Positions 1 through 8,665 of a DNA stretch of 64,000 nucleotides are shown one piece after another; within the stretch, counting starts at the first letter, position 1; each line of letters begins with the position of its first letter. The notes under the pieces were generated by a model, which saw only the letters and a list, made by a program, of their open reading frames with translations, was not told the origin of the DNA and ran no database searches. The stretch lies in contig NZ_JAPEOS010000003.1 of the NCBI RefSeq assembly GCF_026340975.1, positions 1,054,001 through 1,118,000 of the forward strand. Reading direction: 5' to 3'. The DNA comes from Streptomyces sp. NBC_01214 (GTDB lineage: Bacteria; Actinomycetota; Actinomycetes; Streptomycetales; Streptomycetaceae). Both the position numbers and the translations under genes were made by a program.

Positions 1-333
1 GTGCGCGGACGGGAGTTCTCGGTCCTGCTCGCACTCGGCACCCCGCGCCGCTCGCTGGCCCTCGCGTCCGCCGCCGAGGGCGGGGTGCTGATCGCCATCG
101 GGTCCGCGGTCGGGACCGGACTGGGCATCGCCCTCGTCCATCTGATGGCGCCCCTGGTCGTGCTGACACCCGCTGCCGGGCGGCCGTTCCCGCCCGTACG
201 AGTGGACATGCCGTTCTGGCAGACCGTGCTGACGGTCGCCGCCATCGCAGCCGTTCCCCTGCTGTCGGCCGCGCTCAGCGGCCCCCGGGGCCGCGACATC
301 GCCGCCCGGCTGCGTCCCGTGGAGGAGATGTGA
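1..333 (+). CDS. FtsX-like ABC permease, C-terminal end (partial)
   Basis: Only the last 110 codons are inside the window, so the start is to the left. The visible part has two hydrophobic segments (about residues 20-55 and 72-92) joined by a short outside loop, the usual end of an FtsX/MacB-type permease. Its TGA at 331-333 overlaps the GTG of the next permease as GTGA, with a GGAGGA ribosome site at 321-326 inside its own coding end. The two permeases and the ATPase that follows are therefore translationally coupled and probably form one exporter in the cytoplasmic membrane. The substrate cannot be told from sequence. Confidence 0.8.
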   Translation: MRGREFSVLLALGTPRRSLALASAAEGGVLIAIGSAVGTGLGIALVHLMAPLVVLTPAAGRPFPPVRVDMPFWQTVLTVAAIAAVPLLSAALSGPRGRDIAARLRPVEEM

Positions 334-3215
334 CCACCCCGCCGTCCGCCACCCCGGCGTCGTCCGCCCGGCTGACCGCCCCTTCGCCCGAGCCCACCGC
401 CCCGCGACCCGCGCCCTGGATCAGGACCCGGCTGCGGGCGGCGCCCCTGAGCACCCTGCTCGGCGCCGCACTGGCCTTCGTCGCCGTCCTGCTGGCCGCC
501 GCGCTGCCCCGGGCCCAGGACCGGGGCGCCGACCAGGCCCTGCGGTCCTTCCTGGAACACAGCGCGGCCGGCAACGCCAGCCTGCAGGTGACCGCGCCCT
601 CCCCGGACAGCGGGCAGAGCGCCCAGGCCCTGGACGCCACGCTGGAGAAACTGCTCGCGCCGACCGGATCCACCTTCCGCGTGGACGCGGAGTCGACGGT
701 CCACGGCGCGCGCACCACCAAGCGGCAGCTGCTGCTGAACCCGGAACTCTCCCGCCCCTCCGGCTATCCGCCCAGCATGAACCTCCTGCACGTCCGCGAG
801 GCAGAGGCCCATGTGAAGCTCGCGGAAGGGCACTGGCCGAGCAGCACACCCACGGCCCCCGCGAAGCCCGCCCCCGGGGAGATGGCGCCCCTACAGGTCG
901 TCCTCTCGCAGAAGGCCGCCGCGACCCTCGGCGCCCGCCTCGGATCCGTCCTGACGAGCGAGACCAGAGTCGACGGCACACCGTCCGTCGAGGTCGTCGG
1001 TCTCTACACGGTCCTCGACGAGAGCGACGACTTCTGGACGGACAACCTGGGGTGCCTCGCCCGCGCCTGCGAGCACTACTACGGCGAGAGCCTCGCCTGG
1101 GACGTCGACGCCTTCGTCGGCACCGGGGACCTCGACCGGATGAGCACCTGGAGCCGTACCGCCGAGGACTTCTGGCGGCTGCCGGTGGACATCGGCCACC
1201 TGCGGGCCGACCGGCTCGACGCCACGAGGAAGGACATCGCCTCGTACCTTGCCGGGCCCACCGCCGCCACCCTCGCCCGGGAGACCGGCCGCCCCCGGCT
1301 GCACACCACCTCGTGGCTGCCCGAGCGGTTCGAAGAAGCCCGCGTACGCACCCAGGCCGCGGCGCCGCTCGCCGCGATCGGACCCGCCGGGGTCGGCGGC
1401 GTCGCCTTCGTCGTCCTGTGCCTGGCCGGAGCACTCGCGGCCGACCGCCGCGACGCCGAACTGCGGCTGCTGCTCGCGCGCGGCGGCTCGCGCACCGCCA
1501 TCGTCGGCCGGCTCCTCGGCGAGGGCGCCGTCACCGTGCTCCCGGCGGCCGCGGCCGCCACCGCGCTCGCCGTCCTGCTGCTGCCCACCCCCCGGCTCGC
1601 ACCCACACTGCTCTCGGCCGCGGCCGTCGCCCTGCTCGCACTGCTGGCCTTCCCCGTACGGGCAGCCGTACTGCTGACCCCGGCCCGCCCGGCCGGGAAG
1701 TGGCGCAGGCCCGTGGCCGAACTGCTCGTGCTCATCGCCACCGCCGCCGCCGTGGTGGAGGTCCGCCGCCGCGGGGTCGCCCCGCCCGGCAGCGACCTCG
1801 ACCCGCTGCTGATCGCGGCCCCGCTGCTGCTCGCCCTGTGCGGGGGCCTGCTGCTGGCCCGGCTCCAGCCGGTGGTCACCGGATGGCTCGCCCGGGCGGC
1901 CGGCCGCGGCTCCGGACTGGTCGGCTTCCTGGGACTCGCGCGAGCCGCCCGCGGCCCGGCGACGACCGGCACGCAGGCCCGCGGCCGCACCGGCCCCTCC
2001 GTCCTGCCCATGGTCGCGCTGCTCGTCGCCATCACCACCGGGGGATTCGGCGCCGCCGTCCTGCAGTCGGTGGACTCGTCCCGGCTGGGAGTGGCCCGGC
2101 TGACCGTCGGGGGCGACGCGGCGATCTCCGCGCATGGGAAGTCCCCCCTTCCGGAAGGGCTCGCGAAGGCCGCCGGCGAACTGCCGGGCGTACGGACGTC
2201 CGTGCCGCTGTGGATCGACCACGACTCCGCCCTGCTCGGCACCACCGTGAGGTCCAGCCAGGTCACCGTGATCGTGGCCGAGCCGGCCGCGTACGCGGAG
2301 CTGTCCCGGGTCCTCGGCTGCGGCTCCTTCGAGCCCTCCCTGCTGGCCACCGGCGGTGCACAGCCCGCCGATGCCCCGGTGCCCGCGCTGTTCAGCTCGG
2401 GGCTGGCCGCGCAGGCCCGGCAGGGCGGCACGTACACGGTGCAGCCCGGCGACGGCAAGGAGCTGAAGGTACGGGTCGCGGGCACGGTCGACTGCACCCC
2501 GGCCCATCCGGCGCGGGACGCCGCGACCGTCGTCGTGCCGGCGGGCGCCGCAACCGCCCTCATGAGCGGCGCCGACCACCCGAACCGGTGGCTCGGACTC
2601 GGTGACATAGACGGTGACCGGCTGCGCGAGCTGGTCCGCTCCAAGCTCCCGGCGCCGTCCGCGACGCCCGCCCCGGCCCCGATCCCGGGTTCCGGTTCTT
2701 CCGCGGGCCCGGCCCCGCTCGACGAGGTGTACCCCGTACACACCAGCGCCGAGGCCGTCACCGCCCTGGGCGCCGATCCGCTCCAGCACTCGGCGCAGCG
2801 CCTCTTCTGGGCCGCCATGGCCGGAGCGGCGGGCTTCGCCCTGCTGGCCGTACTGCTGACGCTGATGCGGACCGTCCCCGAACGCGCGGCGCTGCTGGCC
2901 CGGCTGCGCACCATGGGGCTGCGCCGCAGGCAGGGCGTGGCGCTGATCCTCGCCGAAACCCTGCCGCAGACCCTGGCCGCGACGCTGGGCGGGGCCCTGG
3001 TGGCGGCGGCCGCCGTGGCCCTGCTGGGCCCGGCCATGGACCTGTCCACGTTGGTCGGCGCGCACGTGCCGAACGGAGTGCAGCTGACGGCAGGGCCCGT
3101 ACTGACCCAGGCCCTGGGCCTGGCCGCCCTGGTCGCCGCGGCCGTGTGCGTGGAGGCGGCGACATCCGGGCGACGGCAGATCACCACCGAGTTGAGAGCG
3201 GGAGACCAGCGTTGA
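330..3215 (+). CDS. FtsX-like ABC transporter permease
   Basis: A 961-residue membrane protein. An N-terminal transmembrane helix (about residues 38-58) is followed by a large extracytoplasmic domain (60-340), a block of hydrophobic helices (345-450 and 465-520), a second large soluble domain (570-800), and a final three-helix FtsX domain (about 810-945). This double-FtsX layout is common for actinobacterial exporters in the MacB/FtsX superfamily, which act as mechanotransmitters or lipoprotein/peptide exporters rather than importers. The GTG start is fixed by GGAGGA at 321-326 and the 4-base overlap with the upstream permease. Its TGA overlaps the TTG of the ATPase gene, so the three genes form one operon. 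Substrate unknown. Confidence 0.85.
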   Translation: MTTPPSATPASSARLTAPSPEPTAPRPAPWIRTRLRAAPLSTLLGAALAFVAVLLAAALPRAQDRGADQALRSFLEHSAAGNASLQVTAPSPDSGQSAQALDATLEKLLAPTGSTFRVDAESTVHGARTTKRQLLLNPELSRPSGYPPSMNLLHVREAEAHVKLAEGHWPSSTPTAPAKPAPGEMAPLQVVLSQKAAATLGARLGSVLTSETRVDGTPSVEVVGLYTVLDESDDFWTDNLGCLARACEHYYGESLAWDVDAFVGTGDLDRMSTWSRTAEDFWRLPVDIGHLRADRLDATRKDIASYLAGPTAATLARETGRPRLHTTSWLPERFEEARVRTQAAAPLAAIGPAGVGGVAFVVLCLAGALAADRRDAELRLLLARGGSRTAIVGRLLGEGAVTVLPAAAAATALAVLLLPTPRLAPTLLSAAAVALLALLAFPVRAAVLLTPARPAGKWRRPVAELLVLIATAAAVVEVRRRGVAPPGSDLDPLLIAAPLLLALCGGLLLARLQPVVTGWLARAAGRGSGLVGFLGLARAARGPATTGTQARGRTGPSVLPMVALLVAITTGGFGAAVLQSVDSSRLGVARLTVGGDAAISAHGKSPLPEGLAKAAGELPGVRTSVPLWIDHDSALLGTTVRSSQVTVIVAEPAAYAELSRVLGCGSFEPSLLATGGAQPADAPVPALFSSGLAAQARQGGTYTVQPGDGKELKVRVAGTVDCTPAHPARDAATVVVPAGAATALMSGADHPNRWLGLGDIDGDRLRELVRSKLPAPSATPAPAPIPGSGSSAGPAPLDEVYPVHTSAEAVTALGADPLQHSAQRLFWAAMAGAAGFALLAVLLTLMRTVPERAALLARLRTMGLRRRQGVALILAETLPQTLAATLGGALVAAAAVALLGPAMDLSTLVGAHVPNGVQLTAGPVLTQALGLAALVAAAVCVEAATSGRRQITTELRAGDQR

Positions 3216-4171
3216 ACACCGACCAGCCGACGTACGAGGAGCTGCGCCGCCGGGCGACGGCCGCCGCGGAGCCGCGCACCCCGGCGGCGGACGCCGCGAT
3301 CGCCTGTGACCGCCTGGTCCGGATCTTCAGCCAGGACGGCATCGAGGTACAGGCCCTCCAGGGACTGGAGCTGACGGTCGAACAGGGCGACCTGATGGCC
3401 CTCGTCGGCGCCTCCGGCAGCGGCAAGTCCACCCTCTTGAACATCCTGGCCGGCCTGGACGTCCCCACGGCCGGCAGCGCGGCGGTCGCCGGCTACGACC
3501 TGCTGGAACTGTCGGCGCGGGACCGGCTGCGGTACCGGCGCGAGGCGGTCGGGTTCGTCTTCCAGCAGACGGCCCGCAACCTGTTGCCGTTCCTGACGGC
3601 CGCCCAGAACGTCGCCCTGCCCATGCAGTTGAAGGGAGACGGCCCCCGCCGCGGCGCGGGCGCACGTCGCGCGGCCAGGGTCGGGGAGGTCCTGGAGGCC
3701 CTCGGGATCGGCGACCTGGCGCACCGGCGCCCGGCGGAACTGTCCGGCGGCCAGCAGCAGCGCGTCGCGATCGCCGTGGCGATGGCGAACGACCCCAAGG
3801 TGCTGCTCGCCGACGAACCCACGGGCGAACTGGACTCGGAGACGGCCGCGGCGGTCTTCGAGACCTTCCGGACCGTGAACAAGGAGCTCGGCGTCACGGT
3901 GGTGATCGTGACGCACGACCCGATGGTGGCGGGCGAGGTCCGCCGCACCGTGGCGATCCGCGACGGCCGCACCAGCAGCGAGGTCCTGCGCCGCCTGGTC
4001 ACCGACGAGCACGGCGAGGAATCCATCAGCGAACGCGAGTACGTCGTCCTCGACCGCTCCGGGCGCGTCCAGCTCCCCCCGAAGTTCCTGGAGGCCCTGG
4101 GCATGGAACACCGCGTGGCGGTCGACCTGGCCCCGGACCACATCGAACTGCGCCCGGACGGCGCCCACTAG
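3212..4171 (+). CDS. ABC transporter ATP-binding protein with AbrB-like tail
   Basis: A 319-residue LolD/MacB-type ATPase that should power the two upstream permeases. Walker A GASGSGKST is at about 66-73, the signature LSGGQQQR at 177-184, Walker B with DEPT at 197-204, and the switch His in THD at 234-236. I chose the TTG at 3212 because it overlaps the permease stop (TTGA) and follows a GGGAGA site. The ATPase core ends near residue 255. Residues about 276-315 then read YVVLDRSGRVQLPPKFLEAL and onward to HIELRP, which matches the swapped-hairpin SpoVT/AbrB pattern (V-D-GRV-LP-LG-V-D-I-L-P). In other proteins that fold binds DNA or dimerises; here it may pair two ATPases. This tail is inferred from pattern only. 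Confidence 0.9.
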   Translation: MNTDQPTYEELRRRATAAAEPRTPAADAAIACDRLVRIFSQDGIEVQALQGLELTVEQGDLMALVGASGSGKSTLLNILAGLDVPTAGSAAVAGYDLLELSARDRLRYRREAVGFVFQQTARNLLPFLTAAQNVALPMQLKGDGPRRGAGARRAARVGEVLEALGIGDLAHRRPAELSGGQQQRVAIAVAMANDPKVLLADEPTGELDSETAAAVFETFRTVNKELGVTVVIVTHDPMVAGEVRRTVAIRDGRTSSEVLRRLVTDEHGEESISEREYVVLDRSGRVQLPPKFLEALGMEHRVAVDLAPDHIELRPDGAH

Positions 4172-4610
4172 GGACCCTCCGGTTCGGGCACGGCCGCGAA
4201 CGTGCTGGCCCGGCGCCGATGCGGTTCCTCTGCCGTCCTGCTGCCCTGCCGCCTTGCCGCCCTGCCGTACGTGGAGCCGGACTCCGGGAAGGCGCTGGTG
4301 CGCCTGCGGGACATCGACCTGATCGGGGGGCCAGCGCCACACACGGTGATCACCCGTGCGCTGCCGGCCGGTCCCTGGGACCGGACACCGCTGGAGGGCA
4401 TCGGGCCGGCGGCTCGGCACGGCCGGTATCCCTCAGAGCCGGGGACACCGTGGTGAGCGAGGCCTGGTTCTGCAAGGCGGGATGGGAGGACCACGGCTGA
4501 CCTGGGGGACGGACGGACCGCATCGCTGCGAGCCGCGTCGTGGTCTCAGCCGCATCCCCGCGTACCGGGTTGAGCACGCTGGGGGGTGTCCGATCTCCCT
4601 GAAGGCGGGC
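4172..4610. other. Stretch without a recognisable gene
   Basis: About 440 bases follow the ATPase stop. Short open frames exist on both strands, but none has a ribosome site, a recognisable protein pattern, or the strong third-position GC bias of the neighbours. It looks like decayed sequence. No clear terminator hairpin is visible after the ATPase. Confidence 0.5.
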
Positions 4611-4868
4611 TTAAGGGCGCCATTCCTGGCGATATGCGGGATGCCCGGCGTACGACTGGGCGAGGACTCGGATCGCGTATCCGAGGCCGGCCGCACGGGG
4701 GTCGGCGGGATCCATGGCCCGGTACTCGTGGGCCAACTGCTCGGTCAGGTCGAGCATCGGCAGATGGCTGTCGAGAAGGGCCTCGCCGCCCATCGTTTCG
4801 GACACGTAGGCGTAGGCATGGTTGTCGTCATTGATGCGCGCTATGAGGAACGTCAGAAGGTCGTCCAT
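4611..4868 (-). CDS. DUF6221-like small protein
   Basis: An 85-residue protein starting MDDLLTFLIARINDDN and ending GHPAYRQEWRP. Both ends match my recollection of DUF6221, an uncharacterised actinobacterial family whose members start with MDxLxxFLxARLxxDE and end with LPYAxHPxYREEWRP. The middle is shorter than in typical members (about 105-190 residues) and lacks the usual AxxHIARxDPxRVL segment, so the copy may be shortened. I chose the ATG at 4868, preceded by a GGAAGATGAG stretch, over an in-frame GTG seven codons upstream (4889). It lies alone among non-coding DNA. No function is known for the family. Confidence 0.55.
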   Translation of the reverse strand: MDDLLTFLIARINDDNHAYAYVSETMGGEALLDSHLPMLDLTEQLAHEYRAMDPADPRAAGLGYAIRVLAQSYAGHPAYRQEWRP

Positions 4869-5023
4869 GTGCTCATCTTCCAGCGCCACTTTCCCGCCTG
4901 CGCGGGGAGGGGCTCACCTGCGCCCTCGTCGCATCGATCGCTCCCGTCGTTCGTTCGTCTGACACGTTGAGAGTCCCACTTCCTGTGACTCGGCGTCATC
5001 ACTCTTCGGAGCGGTCCGCGGTC

Positions 5024-5310
5024 TCATACCTGGGAGCCACCCGGACCGGATCCGGGCTCCCACACGGGGCGCAGCCGCTCGGCGGCAGCGGGCGCCTGGG
5101 CGAGGCCGGCTCGGTGGGCCGCTGCCCAGTTCGCCCGGTCGTCCAGGTCGGGCCCGAACGCCCGTACCGCTTCCGCATCGGGAACGATGGTCACCAGGGT
5201 CCGCGCCCCGACGACCGTCGGCCGCCGGTCGAGCGGCTCACGCGGTGACAGGTGCGCCAGGGGCTCGATGATGACGACGGCACGGGCTCCAGGCCGGGGA
5301 GGACGGCAGG
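5024..5310 (-). pseudogene. Patatin-like phospholipase C-terminal remnant
   Basis: One minus frame carries AVVIIEPLAHLSPREPL, then a VTIVPDAEAVRAFGPDL segment, then AHRAGLAQAPAAAERLRPVWE. This resembles the C-terminal end of actinobacterial patatin-like acylhydrolases, which close with a beta strand, a PDxxAxxAFGPxLxD segment and a helix rich in Ala. No N-terminal oxyanion motif (GGGxRG) or GxSxG serine can be found upstream in any frame, and the fragment runs out of frame near 5300. The whole stretch 4869-5792 otherwise holds no gene I can support, so this looks like the tail of a lost gene. Assignment is by pattern memory and is tentative. Confidence 0.35.
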
Positions 5311-5792
5311 GCCGGCGGCCTCGGCGGGGGTCCATCCGTCGGGCCGCAGGGCCTCGTCCCACACGACGACGTGCCGGCCCCGTCGCTCTCGGTCGACCCG
5401 TCGGCCGGTGAGAGCCGCGTCACTGCCGGGGCCTGTGGATGGCGGTCGGTGCCGGTCGGCCGAGGTGTGGAATGCGCCACTTGTGGGGGTCGGTGGTGAA
5501 GGGGCCGGTGCGCTCGACGGCCCCGCCGATCCCCGACAACCTGCAGGTGGCCAGCACATACATCGGTTTCGGCCGGTTTTCCTAGTCAACTACGCATGGA
5601 CTACCAAAAGGGACAAAATGCACTTTTCTGTCACAACTCCCTTTGTGGTCATATGGGACTTGATGGTGTGTCAGTCCCGAACGGCCGGGCCATAATCGGC
5701 CCCGGTCGTCTCCGGAAGCAGTGGAGCCATCGGGACACCGATCGACTTCCCAGGCGGATCGCCGCACCGGACCGACCCCCAAGGCGCTGTAC

Positions 5793-7934
5793 ATGTCCCT
5801 GGCCCGCCGCACCCGACTCGCGGCCCTGCTCGCCGCGTTCTCCGTCGGCACCGCCGGTGTGACGGCCTGGGCCTATGGAAACGGGACCGAGCTCCCGCAG
5901 GCCGCCCCCGAGGCGGTGGTCACCCCGAGCGTGACCGAGGGCGCCACCCTCCAGGTCGTCGCGCACCCCGACGACGACCTCTTCTTCATGAACCCCGACC
6001 TCAGCCGCTCCATATCGACGGGCATCAAGGTCACCACCGTCTACCTGACCTCCGGCGAGTCCGACGGCAGGAACGAGGCCCACAGCCCGCACCTGCAGGA
6101 CGCCGCCGGCCCCGCCGACCGCGCCGCCTACGCGGAGGCCCGGCAGAACGGCATACGCGCCGCCTACGCGCAGATGGCCACCGGCGACCGCGCCAGCGCC
6201 TGGCAGCGCAAGTCCGTACCCACCGCCGGTGGCGGCAGCGCCGAAGTGGACGTCCTGGTCGCCCGGCCCCAGGTCAACCTCGTGTGGATGGAGCTGCGCG
6301 AAGCCCGCAGCATCTCCGGGGACAACCCGGAGAGCCTCCGTGGCCTGTGGGACGGCCGGACCCCCGCCCTGGGCGCCCAGCTGACCTCCGGGACCCCGGT
6401 CAAGGACTGGTTCTCCTACACCAAGGACCAGACCGTGGCCGCCATCGCGGGCGTGTTCGAGACGTACCGGCCGACGACGATACGCACGCAGGACCCGACC
6501 CCCGGCCGGGCGGAGGGCGGCGGCGCCTTCCTCGACCACCAGGACCACATGTACGGCGCCCGCTTCGTGCAGGCCGCCGTCGAGCGCTACGCCAAGACCA
6601 CGGCCCGGCCGCACTTCTCGGTCCAGAACTACGTGAGCTACCCGAACAGCTCGCTGCCCCCGACGCTCGACCCGCAGACGGCCGAGGAGAAGCTCGGCTA
6701 CCTGAAGACCTACGCCTGGACCGACCACCAGGACTGGTGCGGCAGCCCCGCCGGATGCGGCGACCGCAAGACCGCGACCCGGCCCACCGGCGCCGGCTGG
6801 AGCCAGACCATCCGCTACAGCCGCGGCGACGGCACCTCCTGGATGACCGAGGGCGTCTCCGGACGGCTGTGGGCCTTCGCCGCGCTGGACGGCCGTATGG
6901 CGTACTGGTCGCGCAGCGGCCCGCAGGCCCTCTGGCAGGGCCCCGAGTTCCTGCCCGGCGACGGCATCGACTCCGGGGCCGCGGCCGTCCGCCTCTGGGA
7001 CGGCCGGATCGGCGTGTTCGCCACCCGCACCACCCTGGGCGCGACGCCCGAGGAGTACGGCCGGGAGGTCGTCTACGCCGTCCAGAGCGAGGTCGACGGC
7101 GGATTCGGCCCGTGGCGGTCGCTGGGCACCCCGGACGCCGTGGACAGGTCCGGCACCTCGGCCATCAGCGGCCCGTCCGTCGCCGTGGACCCCGAGGGAC
7201 GGATGACGGTCTACGTCCGCGACTCCCGCCGGACGCTGCGCGCCCGCGCCCAGGAGACCCCGGGCGGCGACTTCGGCGGGTGGCAGGCCCTGGGCGGCGC
7301 CGGCCTCCAGGGCGATCCGGTCACCGCGACCGACGGGTCGGGGCGGCGCCACGTGTACGCGGCCACCGCCGGGTCCGTGCTGGCCTGGGTCCAGCCGGCA
7401 CCGGGCGCCCCGTTCGCCGGCCCCGTCCCGACCGGGCTGCCCCAGACGACGGGCGCGCTCTCGGTGCGTCCGGAGGGCGACGGCGTCCGCCTGTTCTTCC
7501 GCCGGCCCGGCATCGGCACCGTCGCCACGAGCCTGGCCCGCGCGGGCGGTCCCGCACCGGAGTTCTCCCCGGTCGCCGAGGCGGGCGGCCTGGGCGGCTA
7601 CGGTGCCGTGGGCATCGCCGGCGACCTGCTCGCGGGCCGGGCGGGCGCGGGCACGGTCGGCGTGGCGGCCACCGGCGGTCCGCAGCCCTGGCAGGAGTCC
7701 CAGATGCTGTACACGGGCGCCCCCGCCGGCGTGGCCGAGGGGGCCGGTACGGCCGTCGCCGCGGCGCTCGGCCTGGACGCCGACCTGCACGTCATCACGA
7801 CGGTCCCCTCGGGCGGCGCAACCCTGCCCGGCAGCCGGACCCCCGCCCCGTGGCACCGGGCCGTCCAGCCCTGGACGCTCGCGCAAGCCGGCCGCCCGGG
7901 CACGACCGTCGCCGGGGGACAGCCCCCGCGGTGA
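5793..7934 (+). CDS. Secreted PIG-L family deacetylase with C-terminal propeller
   Basis: A 713-residue exported protein. The chosen ATG at 5793 gives a basic N-terminus and a hydrophobic segment (about residues 8-28) typical of a Sec signal; an in-frame ATG at 5721 would put 24 odd residues before it. The catalytic domain (about 50-300) has the metal-binding HPDDD motif of PIG-L/LmbE N-acetylglucosamine deacetylases at 58-62 and a second His-rich LDHQDHMYGA segment near 245-255. Residues about 350-700 form repeated blades with RxDGxG and W-rich motifs, like the propeller lectin-type modules appended to secreted Streptomyces PIG-L proteins. A role in cell-wall or mycothiol-like sugar deacetylation outside the cell is plausible but unproven. 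The 5575-5700 upstream region is AT-rich for this genome and may hold the promoter. Confidence 0.85.
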   Translation: MSLARRTRLAALLAAFSVGTAGVTAWAYGNGTELPQAAPEAVVTPSVTEGATLQVVAHPDDDLFFMNPDLSRSISTGIKVTTVYLTSGESDGRNEAHSPHLQDAAGPADRAAYAEARQNGIRAAYAQMATGDRASAWQRKSVPTAGGGSAEVDVLVARPQVNLVWMELREARSISGDNPESLRGLWDGRTPALGAQLTSGTPVKDWFSYTKDQTVAAIAGVFETYRPTTIRTQDPTPGRAEGGGAFLDHQDHMYGARFVQAAVERYAKTTARPHFSVQNYVSYPNSSLPPTLDPQTAEEKLGYLKTYAWTDHQDWCGSPAGCGDRKTATRPTGAGWSQTIRYSRGDGTSWMTEGVSGRLWAFAALDGRMAYWSRSGPQALWQGPEFLPGDGIDSGAAAVRLWDGRIGVFATRTTLGATPEEYGREVVYAVQSEVDGGFGPWRSLGTPDAVDRSGTSAISGPSVAVDPEGRMTVYVRDSRRTLRARAQETPGGDFGGWQALGGAGLQGDPVTATDGSGRRHVYAATAGSVLAWVQPAPGAPFAGPVPTGLPQTTGALSVRPEGDGVRLFFRRPGIGTVATSLARAGGPAPEFSPVAEAGGLGGYGAVGIAGDLLAGRAGAGTVGVAATGGPQPWQESQMLYTGAPAGVAEGAGTAVAAALGLDADLHVITTVPSGGATLPGSRTPAPWHRAVQPWTLAQAGRPGTTVAGGQPPR

Positions 7935-8075
7935 CCTGCGCCGCAGCTCCACCCGCGGCCCCGGCGCCCCCGGCCGCCGGGTGGCAGGGCGGAGGGGCGC
8001 GGGCGAGGATGGCAGCCGGACCAGCTCGCGCAGCCGGGGCGGCCGCACTCGGACCAACGGGCGATCGGGGCTTCC

Positions 8076-8573
8076 ATGACCCCTCCTCTCATCTCGTTCC
8101 GACGCATGTGCGCAGGACCCGCAACGAGGCGCGCCGTGGCCGCCCTCACCGCCTGCACGGCCCTGGTGGCCGGCTGCGGCGGCGACACAGCGCCCGACTG
8201 GGGGTACCCGGAACTCGGGAAGAGCCTGCGATCGCTCAACCGTGATGTCGACGGGGCCTGCGGGCCGACGGAGACCCCGGAGAGCTGCGCGGAGGACCTC
8301 GACCGGCTCACGGCGCCGACGGAGCGGGCATTCGCCCAGGTCCTGGAGCACAAACTGCTCGATGTCGGCACCGTGGCGGCGATGAACGAACTGGACCGGG
8401 CGCGGGAGCTCCGCGCTGCCGCGGCCGAGGAGGCCCGGTCCCGGCAGGATCCGCACCACCTCCCCCTCGCGCGCGCGGTGGCGGCCGAGAAGCTCGCGTA
8501 CCAGCGGCTGCTCGACGAGCTGGAGCGGCTGCGCACCGCTCCGCCGCCCGGTGACGGAACGGACCCGGTCTGA
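8076..8573 (+). CDS. Putative lipoprotein of unknown function
   Basis: A 165-residue protein with a lipobox-like LVAGC at about 29-33 after a hydrophobic stretch (ALTACTALV), so it is probably lipid-anchored outside the membrane. The start may be the ATG at 8076 or the in-frame ATG ten codons later (8106), which would give a tighter signal peptide. The mature part is charged and helical (about 50-155) with no domain I recognise. It lies between the PIG-L gene and a convergent GH15-like gene. No function is suggested. Confidence 0.6.
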   Translation: MTPPLISFRRMCAGPATRRAVAALTACTALVAGCGGDTAPDWGYPELGKSLRSLNRDVDGACGPTETPESCAEDLDRLTAPTERAFAQVLEHKLLDVGTVAAMNELDRARELRAAAAEEARSRQDPHHLPLARAVAAEKLAYQRLLDELERLRTAPPPGDGTDPV

Positions 8574-8608
8574 AGCGGCCCCGCAGCTCGCAAGGGCCGC
8601 AAGGTCGA

Positions 8609-8653
8609 GGGGCTGAAGGGGCTGAAGGGGCTGAAGGGGCCGAAGGGGCCGAA
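8609..8653 (+). repeat. Nine-base tandem repeat
   Basis: Five head-to-tail copies of GGGGCTGAA or GGGGCCGAA, followed by a decayed sixth copy. It sits between the converging stops of the lipoprotein gene (8573) and the GH15-like gene (8666), where a terminator would normally lie. I see no inverted repeat within it. Confidence 0.85.
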
Positions 8654-8665
8654 GGGATGAAAGGG

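Noticed and set aside
421..3065. Long open frames antisense and in other frames of the permease gene
   Set aside because: High GC keeps all frames open; the frames have Arg/Pro-rich composition, no ribosome sites and no known motifs.
8609..8653. CRISPR-like repeats
   Set aside because: Units are contiguous, with no spacers; these are simple tandem repeats. The same holds for 10310-10381 and 56206-56241.
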